NCBI RefSeq assembly: GCF_900168195.1 | Contig: NZ_FUYX01000009.1 | Span: 62,001 to 126,000 of the forward strand | DNA: 64,000 nt | Source of the DNA: Allobosea thiooxidans | Lineage (GTDB): Bacteria > Pseudomonadota > Alphaproteobacteria > Rhizobiales > Beijerinckiaceae | Direction of reading: 5' to 3' | Shown: positions 8,124 through 16,485 of the stretch, one piece after another | Layout of the letters: every line of letters begins with the position of its first letter | How positions within the stretch are numbered: the stretch's first letter is position 1 | Made by a program: the position numbers and the translations under genes | Notes under the pieces: generated by a model | The model's input: only the letters and a program-made list of their open reading frames with translations | Database searches by the model: none | What the model was told of the DNA's origin: nothing

Positions 8124-8283
8124 GAGGCTCCCTGCGGGTTATGGCGCGGATGCGATCGCTCTCGCGCGCGTGGTCGATGGCTTCGCGGACGGATGAAGCC
8201 GCGGTCCGGATCTGGCCGCGAGCGGCCTTGACGGCAGCGTCTTTCAGCGCTTGGCGCGCAGCTAGGCAGCGGGAACAGGCCAC
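8083..8283 (-). CDS. Possible small protein before the tail chaperone
   Basis: 66 codons from a GTG at 8283 with GGAGAAG about 8 bases upstream. The frame runs ACSRCLAARQALKDAAVKAARG, a CxxC followed by a long amphipathic helix, with GC-rich third positions. It overlaps the chaperone start by 41 bp, which is unusual in this operon. No family recognised. Confidence 0.35.
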   Translation of the reverse strand: MACSRCLAARQALKDAAVKAARGQIRTAASSVREAIDHARESDRIRAITRREPHGREEVRQRHLSL

Positions 8284-8375
8284 GGGACGACTTCTCCGAA
8301 TGTCCCGTTGCGAAATCCCGAGAGATCCGCTTCGATGACCTAGGGGAATTTCAATAATGGGTTCTGGGGCACAGG

Positions 8376-8594
8376 ATGGGGAAAGACGACGATGTCCGCT
8401 GGCTGGCGGTCCAATCGATACTCGCCGCATTGCTACACGAGTTGGATAAGACCGGGCAGCTCGGAGTCGGACGGAACGAGATCCTGAGGAGGTCGAAGGC
8501 TCTTGTGAAAACCTGCTTGAACCCACGCATGGACCGCGCAGCGGCCGATAAATTCATCTCAGGCGTCAACGAGGTAATGCATCAAATCCGATGA
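8376..8594 (+). CDS. Hypothetical protein, counter-oriented pair, first gene
   Basis: 72 aa, helical (VRWLAVQSILAALLHELDKTG, then LRRSKALVKTCLNPRMDRAA). The minus-strand frames opposite it are Ser/Arg-rich shadows. It overlaps the next plus-strand gene by 4 bp (ATGA at 8591-8594), so the two form a mini-operon inserted, in opposite orientation, between the tail tube gene and the tail chaperone. No family recognised. Confidence 0.55.
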   Translation: MGKDDDVRWLAVQSILAALLHELDKTGQLGVGRNEILRRSKALVKTCLNPRMDRAAADKFISGVNEVMHQIR

Positions 8595-8791
8595 CTGACG
8601 ACACGACCGAACGGCTCGACCGCCTCCAGCAGGAGGTCTCGCAGCTCCGCGAATTCGCCATCATGCAGACGGCGATCATTCAATGCATCGCCGTCAAGCT
8701 GGGGATCGCGCCCCAGCAGATGAGCGGCCTCAGCCCGATCCCGATACCGACGCCGTTCGACCTGATGGCAAGCCTGAAGCCGAAGGATTAG
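8591..8791 (+). CDS. Hypothetical protein, counter-oriented pair, second gene
   Basis: 66 aa. The N-terminal half is a predicted coiled coil (TERLDRLQQEVSQLREFAIMQ), followed by a Pro-rich tail (PIPIPTPFDL). It ends tail-to-tail with the tube gene, overlapping its stop by 4 bp. With its partner it is a likely moron cassette expressed apart from the late operon. Confidence 0.6.
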   Translation: MTDDTTERLDRLQQEVSQLREFAIMQTAIIQCIAVKLGIAPQQMSGLSPIPIPTPFDLMASLKPKD

Positions 8792-9240
8792 GCCGCCGGG
8801 TTGTAGGAGATGTCATTCTCCTGCCAGCAGTTGCAGAAGATCTGCCACTCGCGTTCGGTCGCGGCAGCGCCCCACGACTTCGACGGTTCGCGGATGACGA
8901 CTGCCGCCGAGCAGCCGCCGCCCTCGCCCGTCGAAGTATCGCGGATGGCGATGTTCAGCAGGCGCTGCGAGCCCATGCGGACCAGCTTCACAGCCTGCTC
9001 GAGATAGGCGTTCATCGCCGAGTTCGGCTGCAGCTTCAGCGTGACGGTGGCGGACTGGTCCGCAGTGATCGAGACCACTGAGGCGCCGTCGGCCCCGGTC
9101 AGGGCTGAGCCCAGGTCCGTCGGGCGCTCGACGACGACGGCGTCGTCCCCCTCCCACAGGCCGATGACCTGGCGACCGTCGATCGTGACGACCACGTTGC
9201 GGAAATCATAGAGCGTCAGGGGCGCGCAGTTCACGGCCAT
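8788..9240 (-). CDS. Tail tube protein (DUF3277-like)
   Basis: 150 aa. MAVNCAPLTLYDFRNVVVTIDGRQVIG is the standard N-terminus of the DUF3277/KPP10-type tube protein. The mid-region VVSITADQSATVTLKLQPNSAMNAYLEQ continues the pattern. It lies 14 bases after the sheath gene, the expected sheath-tube order. It polymerises into the inner tube through which DNA passes. Confidence 0.9.
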   Translation of the reverse strand: MAVNCAPLTLYDFRNVVVTIDGRQVIGLWEGDDAVVVERPTDLGSALTGADGASVVSITADQSATVTLKLQPNSAMNAYLEQAVKLVRMGSQRLLNIAIRDTSTGEGGGCSAAVVIREPSKSWGAAATEREWQIFCNCWQENDISYNPAA

Positions 9241-9254
9241 GGGTCAGGCTCCCT

Positions 9255-10679
9255 TCAGAACCGAAGCGTGATCGAGGCCGAGGCGTAATGGATCGCGCCG
9301 GCGTAGCGGAAATCAACCTTGATGTCGGGGGCGATGCGGTTGCGCCGCTGCGAGGCCGGGATGTTCTCGACCCGATCGACGCTGATCGTGTACTCAGGAA
9401 CGATCTCGGTCGCGTCCTCACCGAAGTCCGATGCGACGACCCCGGCGGCGACCGCCCGGCGCATGACGCCGTCGACCGTGTTCGTCAGGATGCCGACACC
9501 GGGATTCGTGTACGGAACGCGGGGGTTGTTCGCGAGCGTGGAGAGCAGCGCTTCCTGCATGCGGGCCACGATCCAGTCGGAAGCATGGATCTCGTCGATG
9601 AAGGCACCGGAACCAACCGAGCCCTCGACGACCATCGGCAGGCCGCCGATGTCGACATAGGTGTTGGCGAAATGTCCCTGCGCCGGGTTTAGGCCGAGGC
9701 CGGGCACGAAGCCAGTGATCGCTTGCGCGACCGCCGAGCTCTTGTTCAGCGGCGTGATGCCGGCGAGCTTCTTGAACTTGGCGGTGTAGGCGTTGCCGCT
9801 GTTGATGTCGCCGCGCTGGGCGGCCTGCAGGTTGCCGCGATCGAGGTCGCGGGTCGAGCAGAAGGCGGTGAGCGCCAGGGCCGGATAGAGCGTCGCGTCG
9901 GTATGGTAGAAGACGTGCGAGCGGTCGTACCCCTTCGACTTGATGTATTCGGCGATCGAGCCGCCGTACTGGGGCGAGGTCGCGGTGTGAACGCCGCTCT
10001 GGCTGCCGGTCGTGTTGATCGCCGAGCCGCCGGGCGTGGCGGAAAGCTGGAAGGTGCCCGGCAACGCGTTGACGACGTAGTAGCTCGTTCCAGCCGTGAG
10101 CCCGCTCGGCAACGCGCCGGTCGTGGTGAGGATGACCTGGTCGCCATCCTGCAGTGTGTGCGCCGCCCAGGAGACGACGCCCGGCGTTGCGATGGTGATC
10201 GTGACCGTCGCCGTCTTGTCGGGCTCCGCCGCAGGCGTCTCGGTGCTGACGTCGTTCGATTCCAGCCCCATCAAAACCGGCTTGCCTTCGGCCCAGTCGG
10301 CGGCGAGTTGCTGGTCGATCGTGTCGCGGATCTCCGCGGTGAAGCCCATCCAGTAGAAGTCCGGATCGGCCGCATAGATCGCATTGAGCTCGGAGGTGAT
10401 CGAGTTGGCCGGGTTGCGATAGCCGATCTTGATCTGCCGAGGCCGCGGATTCTGCGCGAACATGGCCGCAGCCGCCTTGTAGGCGTCGTCGCTGTCCGCG
10501 AAGTCGGCCGCCACCTCAAGCAAGGTCGAATAGAGCTTGGTCCGGTGCGTCGCATCCAGGATGCCCGCAACCTCATCGGTCTGCACGATCAGCGAGACCG
10601 AGAAGCCGGTCGCAACGGCAAAGCGGTCCTGCCGCGTCAGCGTGACATCGACGACGCGGGAATACGGCAAGCGCGCCAT
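9255..10679 (-). CDS. Contractile tail sheath protein (DUF3383-like) with inserted beta domain
   Basis: 474 aa. The N-terminus (MARLPYSRVVDVTLTRQD) and the C-terminal FRYAGAIHYASASITLRF are those of DUF3383 sheath proteins. Residues ~155-233 (about 9981-10217) are an insertion of a different character, Thr/Gly/Pro-rich beta sequence with HTLQDGDQVILTTTGALPSG and AGTSYYVVNA. Such small beta domains recur in many phage structural proteins and probably decorate the outer surface. The flanking sheath parts remain continuous. The presence of a sheath gene makes this a myovirus. Confidence 0.9.
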   Translation of the reverse strand: MARLPYSRVVDVTLTRQDRFAVATGFSVSLIVQTDEVAGILDATHRTKLYSTLLEVAADFADSDDAYKAAAAMFAQNPRPRQIKIGYRNPANSITSELNAIYAADPDFYWMGFTAEIRDTIDQQLAADWAEGKPVLMGLESNDVSTETPAAEPDKTATVTITIATPGVVSWAAHTLQDGDQVILTTTGALPSGLTAGTSYYVVNALPGTFQLSATPGGSAINTTGSQSGVHTATSPQYGGSIAEYIKSKGYDRSHVFYHTDATLYPALALTAFCSTRDLDRGNLQAAQRGDINSGNAYTAKFKKLAGITPLNKSSAVAQAITGFVPGLGLNPAQGHFANTYVDIGGLPMVVEGSVGSGAFIDEIHASDWIVARMQEALLSTLANNPRVPYTNPGVGILTNTVDGVMRRAVAAGVVASDFGEDATEIVPEYTISVDRVENIPASQRRNRIAPDIKVDFRYAGAIHYASASITLRF

Positions 10680-10688
10680 GTGCGGCTC

Positions 10689-11255
10689 CTACGGCTTGGT
10701 GAAGGTGAGCGAGCGAGTGACGGTTGCCCCGCCCTGCCCTTCGAAGGTGACCTCGCCGGTCTCGATGACGTCGACGAGCAGTTGATCGGTGGCGATGGTG
10801 CCGACGGTGACGTCGAACTGGGCGCGCCCCTCTGGTGTCTGCTGGACCATTTCAGGTGCGCGGGTGGCCTCGCCGACCTCGCGCACCAGGAACGGAGCCA
10901 TCCAGACGGCCGCCTCGCCGCTGCGCAGGCCCGCCAAGAGCAGGCCGGCATAGTCAACCGGGCGCGGGGCGTAGACGTGCACCCGGAAGAGAAGCTCAAC
11001 GCCGCGGTGCTTGGACAAAACGACGCGATCTTCGCCGCCGATCTGCCGGTTCTCGTAACACTCGCCGTCGATCTCGCCGGTGTCGCGATCCGTCAGGAAC
11101 TGGATCATCGCATACGGGCCCTTCGGCCGCGGCGCGTTCTGGTTGTCTCGGATGATGTCGACGAGCTTCTCGCGGGTCGGAGTGATCAGCGAGGCGTTGT
11201 CGTCGACCCGCTTAAGGTAGGTGCGGAGGCTCCGGTACGCTTCGTCCTCGATCAT
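10689..11255 (-). CDS. Neck/tail terminator protein (LIC_12616-like)
   Basis: 188 aa. The segment VDIIRDNQNAPRPKGPYAMIQFLTD is typical of the LIC_12616 neck protein family. It sits directly upstream of the sheath gene, where the tail terminator is normally encoded. It overlaps the preceding gene by 44 bp. The protein caps the tail tube and docks it to the head connector. Confidence 0.75.
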   Translation of the reverse strand: MIEDEAYRSLRTYLKRVDDNASLITPTREKLVDIIRDNQNAPRPKGPYAMIQFLTDRDTGEIDGECYENRQIGGEDRVVLSKHRGVELLFRVHVYAPRPVDYAGLLLAGLRSGEAAVWMAPFLVREVGEATRAPEMVQQTPEGRAQFDVTVGTIATDQLLVDVIETGEVTFEGQGGATVTRSLTFTKP

Positions 11256-11616
11256 ATTTGGTCAGCCTCGCGATCGCTCTGTAGAAGCCGGCCTCGGTAC
11301 GGTGCAGGACGCGGACGATGCGAAAGGCCTCGCCTGCAGTGTTGATGATCTCGTCTGTCCGGGTGGCGTCGTCCTCATCGGCCGTGTTCAGCGGCGATCG
11401 GGACCAGACCGTCACGAGGCCCTCGGTCCGCTCGCCTTCCGGCAGGCTTTCGAGATCCCGGGCGGACGGAGCCTGCATCGCGGCGCGGATCGGCGTCTCG
11501 ACGACCGCGCCCTGCGTCCACTCGCCCTCGACGTAGGTGCCCGGCGGGTTGGTCCGAAGCGTGTGGGGCGTTGCCGCGAGATCGACCGCCAGGCCCGCAA
11601 GCGCGAACAGGCTCAC
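11212..11616 (-). CDS. Head-closure/connector-type protein
   Basis: 134 aa, beta-rich (TYVEGEWTQGAVVETPIRAAMQ, then EAFRIVRVLHRTEAGFYRAIARL). Small beta proteins with this sort of sequence close the connector in siphoviral and myoviral heads. It starts 4 bp inside the end of the HK97-gp10-like gene (ATGA at 11613-11616). The family call is positional. Confidence 0.55.
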   Translation of the reverse strand: MSLFALAGLAVDLAATPHTLRTNPPGTYVEGEWTQGAVVETPIRAAMQAPSARDLESLPEGERTEGLVTVWSRSPLNTADEDDATRTDEIINTAGEAFRIVRVLHRTEAGFYRAIARLTKYDRGRSVPEPPHLP

Positions 11617-12074
11617 TTGTCGATCTCCCAGGTCACGCTCTGGCGCATCCGGCCGGTATCGATCAGCGTGGCGGTCGAACCCTTTTGCCGGATCGTCGAA
11701 GGCGCGTTCGGGGGCGGCGTGTTCGCGGCGATCTGGTCTTGGATCTTGCCGGCACCGAGCGCCCCCAGCTTGGGCATCTGGACCGCAAGCGGCGTGCGGT
11801 TCTCGACGGCGCCCTTCGCGATCTTGCGCAGAGCGGCGCGGATCTCGCGTCGGTTCTTGAACATGGCGATCGTGATGAAGGGCCGCGGCGGGATTCCGCG
11901 CGAGGTTCCGAAGTGGTTCCAGATCGCTATCGAGACGACGTCGGCGTCGGCCTTACCCTTCGGGAAGCCGACCTTGACCGCCTTCGGCCCCTCGACGCCC
12001 TTCTCGATCTTGGCGATGTGGTTCGCCAGGTTGCCGCGCCGGCGCAGTGTCACCTTCGTCCTGATCTGAACCAT
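11613..12074 (-). CDS. HK97 gp10-like tail completion/virion morphogenesis protein
   Basis: 153 aa. The signature SIAIWNHFGTSRGIPPRPFI is seen in virion-morphogenesis and gp10-like neck proteins, and the basic N-terminus and C-terminal LIDTGRMRQSVTWEI match as well. It lies between the DUF4054 adaptor and the closure protein, fitting a neck component. Confidence 0.75.
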   Translation of the reverse strand: MVQIRTKVTLRRRGNLANHIAKIEKGVEGPKAVKVGFPKGKADADVVSIAIWNHFGTSRGIPPRPFITIAMFKNRREIRAALRKIAKGAVENRTPLAVQMPKLGALGAGKIQDQIAANTPPPNAPSTIRQKGSTATLIDTGRMRQSVTWEIDK

Positions 12075-12077
12075 GAC

Positions 12078-12473
12078 TCACACAAGTGCGACGGCAGGCT
12101 GGTTGCGGCGGAGGAGATCCCGGTAGCGGAGGCCGTAGGGCGTGCTCGCCAGCCCCGAACCGCTGCCAGCTCCGGAGCCGCCGGACGCTGATCCGGCCAG
12201 CTTCACCTGTGCATCGCCAACCTTGGCTTCGGAGACGAGCCCGGCGCCGATGACGCCGCCAATCGACCCGAGATCGCCATACAGCGCGCCGTCGACCGTC
12301 AGGATATGCGCGGCGAGATAGAGGATCGCCGGCCGATAGTCGGCCTCGATCCAGGATTGATCGACCGAAGCCGACGCCTCCTGGATCGCCGCAGTGATGG
12401 TGTCATCCGCGACGCCCGCGAAGGTCGGGAACTTCGTCCGGAACTGATCGAGCGTCGGGAGCGCGTAGGACAT
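12078..12473 (-). CDS. DUF4054 head-tail adaptor
   Basis: 131 aa. The N-terminal LDQFRTKFPTFAGVADDTITAAIQEASASVDQSW is characteristic of DUF4054, a helical family related to HK97 gp6-like connectors. The C-terminal half contains a Gly/Ser-rich spacer, then STPYGLRYRDLLRRNQPA, which is also common in the family. The adaptor ring binds below the portal. Confidence 0.8.
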   Translation of the reverse strand: MSYALPTLDQFRTKFPTFAGVADDTITAAIQEASASVDQSWIEADYRPAILYLAAHILTVDGALYGDLGSIGGVIGAGLVSEAKVGDAQVKLAGSASGGSGAGSGSGLASTPYGLRYRDLLRRNQPAVALV

Positions 12474-12682
12474 CAGTCGGCCTTGGCCTTCTTGCCGGCG
12501 ACGGCCTTGCCGTCGGGATCGGTGACCTTGAAGCCCTGCCCAACCAGCGCCAGCGCGGTCTCGGCGCTGATCGCGAGTTCCTTGGACAGCCCGGCGTCGA
12601 TCGGCTCCTTGCGGACGCCGATCATCGCGAACCGGGGCTCCTTGGCCGGGTTGGTCACGGTGTAGAGCGGAGCCTTGGGCAT
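12473..12682 (-). CDS. Hypothetical small structural-operon protein
   Basis: 69 aa, overlaps the DUF4054 start by 1 bp. Sequence MPKAPLYTVTNPAKEPRFAM then VRKEPIDAGLSKELAIS and a Lys-rich end. No family recognised. Small proteins of this sort after the major capsid gene are common in this phage group and may be minor head components. Confidence 0.6.
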   Translation of the reverse strand: MPKAPLYTVTNPAKEPRFAMIGVRKEPIDAGLSKELAISAETALALVGQGFKVTDPDGKAVAGKKAKAD

Positions 12683-12685
12683 GGC

Positions 12686-13027
12686 TCAGTCCTTCTTGAG
12701 GAAGGCGGCCTTGTCCTCGTCGGACAGGGCATTGAAGGCTTCGGCGTCGTCCTTCGACATGGCTTCGCCGAGGGGAACGTCGCCATCCATCACGAAGTAG
12801 CGGCCGCCGCCGCGGTGCTGAGCCACCGGGCCGCTGGGCGCCGCGGGCTTGGCGTCGCCTTCGGAGACTTCGACGCCATCCCGCTCAAGCGCCGCCAGCA
12901 TTTCGTCGCTGAGCGGATCGAGCGTCTCGACAGTGCCCTGGTCTCCGGCACGCACGATCTCGTGCCCGCCGTAGACCTTGAAGGCCTTGTCGACGTGCGA
13001 GCCGTTCTTGATGAGATAGACCGGCAT
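12686..13027 (-). CDS. Hypothetical head-region protein
   Basis: 113 aa. The N-terminal beta segment (MPVYLIKNGSHVDKAFKVYGG) is followed by an acidic helical C-terminus (LSDEDKAAFLKKD). It starts 2 bases after the major capsid stop. No family recognised. Both this and the next gene may be structural because they are tightly packed in the late operon. Confidence 0.6.
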   Translation of the reverse strand: MPVYLIKNGSHVDKAFKVYGGHEIVRAGDQGTVETLDPLSDEMLAALERDGVEVSEGDAKPAAPSGPVAQHRGGGRYFVMDGDVPLGEAMSKDDAEAFNALSDEDKAAFLKKD

Positions 13028-13029
13028 GA

Positions 13030-14055
13030 TCAGGTCCTCGTCGCCTTGCGGAGCACATCCGGCCGCTGGCAGAAATACAGCGGATAGGAATAGAGCTCGC
13101 CGCGGGTCCAGGCCTGACGGTCGCGATCGGGAATGTTGATCGCGTAGGTGTCGAGACCGAGCGTGTTGATGTAGGGGCCGAACTCTGCCGGCGCCTGCGC
13201 CTTCTTGAAGACGTCTCGAGCTCCGACCGGGAAGAACTTCGCCTCGTCGGTCGGGATGGCGACCGTCGAGTTGTCGTCAGTCCCGCGGTAGTTGTGCCAG
13301 GCGATCCCGCCATAGACGAAGGTCTGCCACGACCGATCCTGGCGGAGGTCGGCAGCCGCCGCCCAGTTCAGGTAGGTCTTCTCGACCTCGGGGTGCGAAA
13401 TCAGCCCATCATAGAAGCCGTCACCCGCCAGCGCGTGCACGGTGGTGGACGGCGTGAAGGCACCGCCCGCCGAACGAGCCATCGAGCGGATGACCGACGC
13501 ACACTTCAGCCGAACTGCCCCAGGCGCGGGGTTCGCGTTGTCGAGATCGAAATCGATCGCGGCCGGGGCGCTGACGCCGAATTCGGTGAAGTAGTTGTAG
13601 ATCACCGTCGTGCCGTCAGCGTCGAGAAGCAGACCCTGGAGCGCACCGAGGCGGTGGTACTCGTGGGTGAGGTCCATGTCGTCGCGCACCTTCGCCATTC
13701 GACGGAGGTACTCGGCCTGGACCTGAGCGAACTCCGACTCGGAGCCGAAGGCGCGAATGCCCTGGATCTCCTCGGCGTAGAGCGTGAAACCTTCGGCGAG
13801 GCGCACCGTCTTCAGGGGCACGGCATTGCGGGGATCGACGACCAGCTCCTTCGGCGGAGCGCCGACCGGGCTGGAGGGGATCAGAACCAGCTTGTTCTCG
13901 CGCCGGTCGACGAACACCGACCGAGTGCGAACCGGCATGGGTTCGAAGATGCCGAGCTGACCGAGCAGCTGCGGCTTGTAGCCGATCTTCTCGACCGCGC
14001 CGGTCAGCGAGGTCATGGAGAAGGCCGACGAATTGAAGATGTCCATGGATGCCAT
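13030..14055 (-). CDS. Major capsid protein (lambda gpE-like)
   Basis: 341 aa from the ATG at 14055 (MASMDIFNSSAFSM), chosen because AAGGAG lies 8 bases upstream. An in-frame ATG at 14088 overlaps no good ribosome site. The sequence SLTGAVEKIGYKPQLLGQLGIFEP and RTRSVFVDRRENKLVLI is typical of the gpE family, and the C-terminal GELYSYPLYFCQRPDVL also fits. It follows the decoration protein gene as in lambda. Confidence 0.9.
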   Translation of the reverse strand: MASMDIFNSSAFSMTSLTGAVEKIGYKPQLLGQLGIFEPMPVRTRSVFVDRRENKLVLIPSSPVGAPPKELVVDPRNAVPLKTVRLAEGFTLYAEEIQGIRAFGSESEFAQVQAEYLRRMAKVRDDMDLTHEYHRLGALQGLLLDADGTTVIYNYFTEFGVSAPAAIDFDLDNANPAPGAVRLKCASVIRSMARSAGGAFTPSTTVHALAGDGFYDGLISHPEVEKTYLNWAAAADLRQDRSWQTFVYGGIAWHNYRGTDDNSTVAIPTDEAKFFPVGARDVFKKAQAPAEFGPYINTLGLDTYAINIPDRDRQAWTRGELYSYPLYFCQRPDVLRKATRT

Positions 14056-14068
14056 GTCGTCGGCTCCT

Positions 14069-14434
14069 TCAGCGAACGATGATGCCAAGGGCCTTCAGGG
14101 CCGCATTGGCGGTCGCTTTCGCAGCGTCGTTGGCGCCGGCCTGATAGACCAGGTGAGCGCCGTTGACCTCGCAATCGCGGGTGATGATGGTGCGTTTGAC
14201 GGTGCCGACCGCCGCCTCGAAGAGGATGCCGGCGATATCTTCCGCGCCCGTCGTTACGGCCGGGTCGTAGGCGACGTAGTTGCCGCCGCTGTCGAGCTTG
14301 CCGAGGATGGTGCCCGGCTGAAGACCAGGCGCTGCGCCCGCGGCCACGGTCCCGACGTCGCGGGAGCGATACATGCCGTTCGCCTCGGAAACGAGGAAGT
14401 TGGCGGTGCCCCGGTTCTCGTTGAGCTGTGCCAT
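14069..14434 (-). CDS. Head decoration protein (lambda gpD-like)
   Basis: 121 aa. It begins with a short flexible N-terminus, then VSEANGMYRSRDVGTVAAGA, PGTILGKLDSGGNYVAYDP and a C-terminal AALKALGIIVR, the pattern of gpD-like trimeric decoration proteins that cement the expanded capsid. It lies between the protease/scaffold and major capsid genes. Confidence 0.85.
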   Translation of the reverse strand: MAQLNENRGTANFLVSEANGMYRSRDVGTVAAGAAPGLQPGTILGKLDSGGNYVAYDPAVTTGAEDIAGILFEAAVGTVKRTIITRDCEVNGAHLVYQAGANDAAKATANAALKALGIIVR

Positions 14435-14437
14435 CGT

Positions 14438-15526
14438 TCACGCCCCCTTCTTCATGGTGACGCCGGCCGCGGCGAAAGCGTTGTCGCCCCAGGCGTCGTT
14501 GGCGTTGACCTTGATGCCGTCCTTGATGACGCCGCGAACCGGATCGGCATCGCCGAGAGACGCGCGCAGGGCCTTGAAGGCGCCGTCGATGGCGGCGTCA
14601 TCCATGCCCTTCGCAGCATCGCCGAGCTTGGCCTCGACGGTGGCACGGCGGATGTCGACGTCGGTCTTGCCGTCGGCGGTGATGTCGGCGCCGGTGATGG
14701 CCTTGGCGTCGGCGATGACCGCCTGGCGCGCCTGGACGGCCGCGTCGATCTGGGCCGGCGTCATCTTGCCGTCCTCGACCTGCTTCTTGAGCACGGCGAT
14801 CTCGCCGTCCTTGGTCGAAACGGCGGTGTTGAGCTCGCCGATCTTCTTGTCCTGCGCATCGACCGTCGCCTTGGCGTCGGACAGCTGCTGCAGGACCTTC
14901 GACACGACCTGAACAGCCGTATCGGACATCTCGACGGTGATCCCGTCGACCATGAGCGTCTTCATGCTCAAGGGCTCCTTGGTTGGTGAGAGGTCCGCCC
15001 AGCTGTCGCCGATGCGGCATTGAGGACCGGCGCGGCCGGCATCGACAATCGCGAGATGGTTCCCGCGAATGTTCTTCTGAATGGCGTCGTAGGCTTCGCC
15101 GGCCGGGGTGGTGCCGGCTGTGAAATCGAGGTCGCAGGCGTAGCCCATGGAGAGCTCGCGCTTGCCGGCCTCGACGGCGTCGATCGCCGCCTGGTCCATG
15201 ACGGTCATCGGCACGCGGACGAACTCGCCGTCGCGGGCGATATCGCCGCCCGTCATGCCGACGCTGTGCTGCTTCCAATTGCGGGCGCCGACAGCTTCGG
15301 CGGGGTGGTCATTCGTGACGGGCCGATGTGCGAACGAGGCGAGCGCCTTGTCGCTGAACACCTCGGCCTCGGGCCGGAACACTCGGACCTGCTCCATCTC
15401 AGGCTTCCCGACCTCGCGGCCGAGATAGATCTGGATGCCTGTGCGGGCGACGCGGGCATCGGCCACAAGGTAGCCGTCCCCGGTCCGGCGCGTGCCGGAT
15501 AGGGCGATCTTGTCGGTGAAGAGCAT
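14438..15526 (-). CDS. DUF2213 prohead protease fused to scaffold
   Basis: 362 aa from the ATG at 15526 (MLFTDKIALSGTRRTGDGYLVADA), with GAGAGG 6 bases upstream. Residues ~1-190 are the DUF2213 protease-like domain (SFAHRPVTNDHPAEAV, RDGEFVRVPMTVMDQAAIDA, GKRELSMGYACDLDF). The rest is a long coiled coil (DAKATVDAQDKKIGELNTAV, EIAVLKKQVEDG) of scaffold type. Fused protease and scaffold proteins direct capsid shell assembly and are then degraded. Confidence 0.8.
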   Translation of the reverse strand: MLFTDKIALSGTRRTGDGYLVADARVARTGIQIYLGREVGKPEMEQVRVFRPEAEVFSDKALASFAHRPVTNDHPAEAVGARNWKQHSVGMTGGDIARDGEFVRVPMTVMDQAAIDAVEAGKRELSMGYACDLDFTAGTTPAGEAYDAIQKNIRGNHLAIVDAGRAGPQCRIGDSWADLSPTKEPLSMKTLMVDGITVEMSDTAVQVVSKVLQQLSDAKATVDAQDKKIGELNTAVSTKDGEIAVLKKQVEDGKMTPAQIDAAVQARQAVIADAKAITGADITADGKTDVDIRRATVEAKLGDAAKGMDDAAIDGAFKALRASLGDADPVRGVIKDGIKVNANDAWGDNAFAAAGVTMKKGA

Positions 15527-15554
15527 GGATGCCTCTCGGGCGAAACTCGGAGGG

Positions 15555-15592
15555 GCCGACGAGGACAAGGCCGCCCGTTGTCCCTCGTCGGC
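15555..15592 (-). promoter_or_regulatory. Strong hairpin in the gap before the protease/scaffold gene
   Basis: Arms 15555-15568 and 15578-15592 pair over 14 bp with one bulged base and a 9-base loop, within the 131-bp space between the morphogenesis stop and the DUF2213 start. There is no T-run on either side, so it is not a classic terminator. It could reduce or stabilise late mRNA ahead of the capsid genes. Confidence 0.4.
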
Positions 15593-15657
15593 AGGGCCCT
15601 GCCTTGCGACCTTCCCCGGTTGTCGAACGGGAGGTTCGCTCAGCGCCCCTGCGCGTC

Positions 15658-16485
15658 TCAGAACTCGATGACCGCCCGCGCGGTGCAGCGGCAGTTGATC
15701 GGCTGCCCGGGATGGCCGTCAGACGGCGGCTTATCCCAGCGGAACGTCTTGCCCTCGCGCGCCCAGTGGGACGGGCGAGCGTTCGGATATTTGCCCTCAG
15801 GATTGCCGCGGACGCGCTCGTCAAGGGATGTCGACCAGACGTATTCCGTGACGCCCATGGCGGTCTGCCGAATCCGGTTCAGATCGCCGTTGAAGCTGCC
15901 AGCCTGATCTCGGGCGATAAGCTTGGCGCGCCGGCGGGCGATGCCGAACTCGGTCGTGATGATCTTCTCGATCTCGCGGTTGTTGAGGCCGCGGGTCAGA
16001 CCGTCGAGCAGCTTGGCCGAGAGCCGCTTGGCAACGTCCTGAGACAGACCGCGCACCAGGGAGACGTTGCGGAGCACCGCCGCGTCGATCGTGCCGCCGA
16101 TGCCTTCAGCTTGAAGCACGGCGCCGAGGTCGATGCCGATCGCAGACCGGACAGCCTCGTTCCACTTCCTGCGGTTGCGCCCTTCCTCCGTGTCGAAGGC
16201 GTCGCGCCATTCGGAGCGGAGCCCATCGACGAAGCCGTCTGCGAAATCCCGCAGCGCCCGCATGGCGCGCTCGAACCAGTTCAGGTCATCACGCATCATC
16301 TGGCGCTTGGCCGAGATCGTCGCCGGCAGGACATCCTGGGCGACCTGGGCGGCCATCCGCTTCAGGATTTTGTTCGTCGGCGCCAGCAAGGCAGCCTCGA
16401 ACGCGTAGGTGGCCGAGATCGGGCGGAGGACGACCCGCTTGCGCTTCGTCGTCGTCGCCTCGCGGATCCAGTTCTGGACGTTCAT
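15658..16485 (-). CDS. Head morphogenesis protein (SPP1 gp7/Mu F-like)
   Basis: 275 aa. The C-terminal signature is clear: a conserved RDQAGSFNGDLNRIRQ segment, then VWSTSLDERVRGNPEGKYPNA and HPGQPINCRCTARAVIEF. Such minor head proteins bind the portal and are needed for DNA packaging or delivery. The gene overlaps the portal end by 4 bp (16482-16485). Confidence 0.9.
   Translation of the reverse strand: MNVQNWIREATTTKRKRVVLRPISATYAFEAALLAPTNKILKRMAAQVAQDVLPATISAKRQMMRDDLNWFERAMRALRDFADGFVDGLRSEWRDAFDTEEGRNRRKWNEAVRSAIGIDLGAVLQAEGIGGTIDAAVLRNVSLVRGLSQDVAKRLSAKLLDGLTRGLNNREIEKIITTEFGIARRRAKLIARDQAGSFNGDLNRIRQTAMGVTEYVWSTSLDERVRGNPEGKYPNARPSHWAREGKTFRWDKPPSDGHPGQPINCRCTARAVIEF

Noticed and set aside
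8351..8569. Minus-strand frame opposite the counter-oriented pair
   Set aside because: Ser/Arg-rich shadow with no ribosome site and poor third-position GC.
9723..11345. 540-codon plus-strand frame over the sheath and neck genes
   Set aside because: Antisense shadow with Arg/Asp/Gly-rich low-complexity sequence; sheath and neck genes are recognised on the minus strand.
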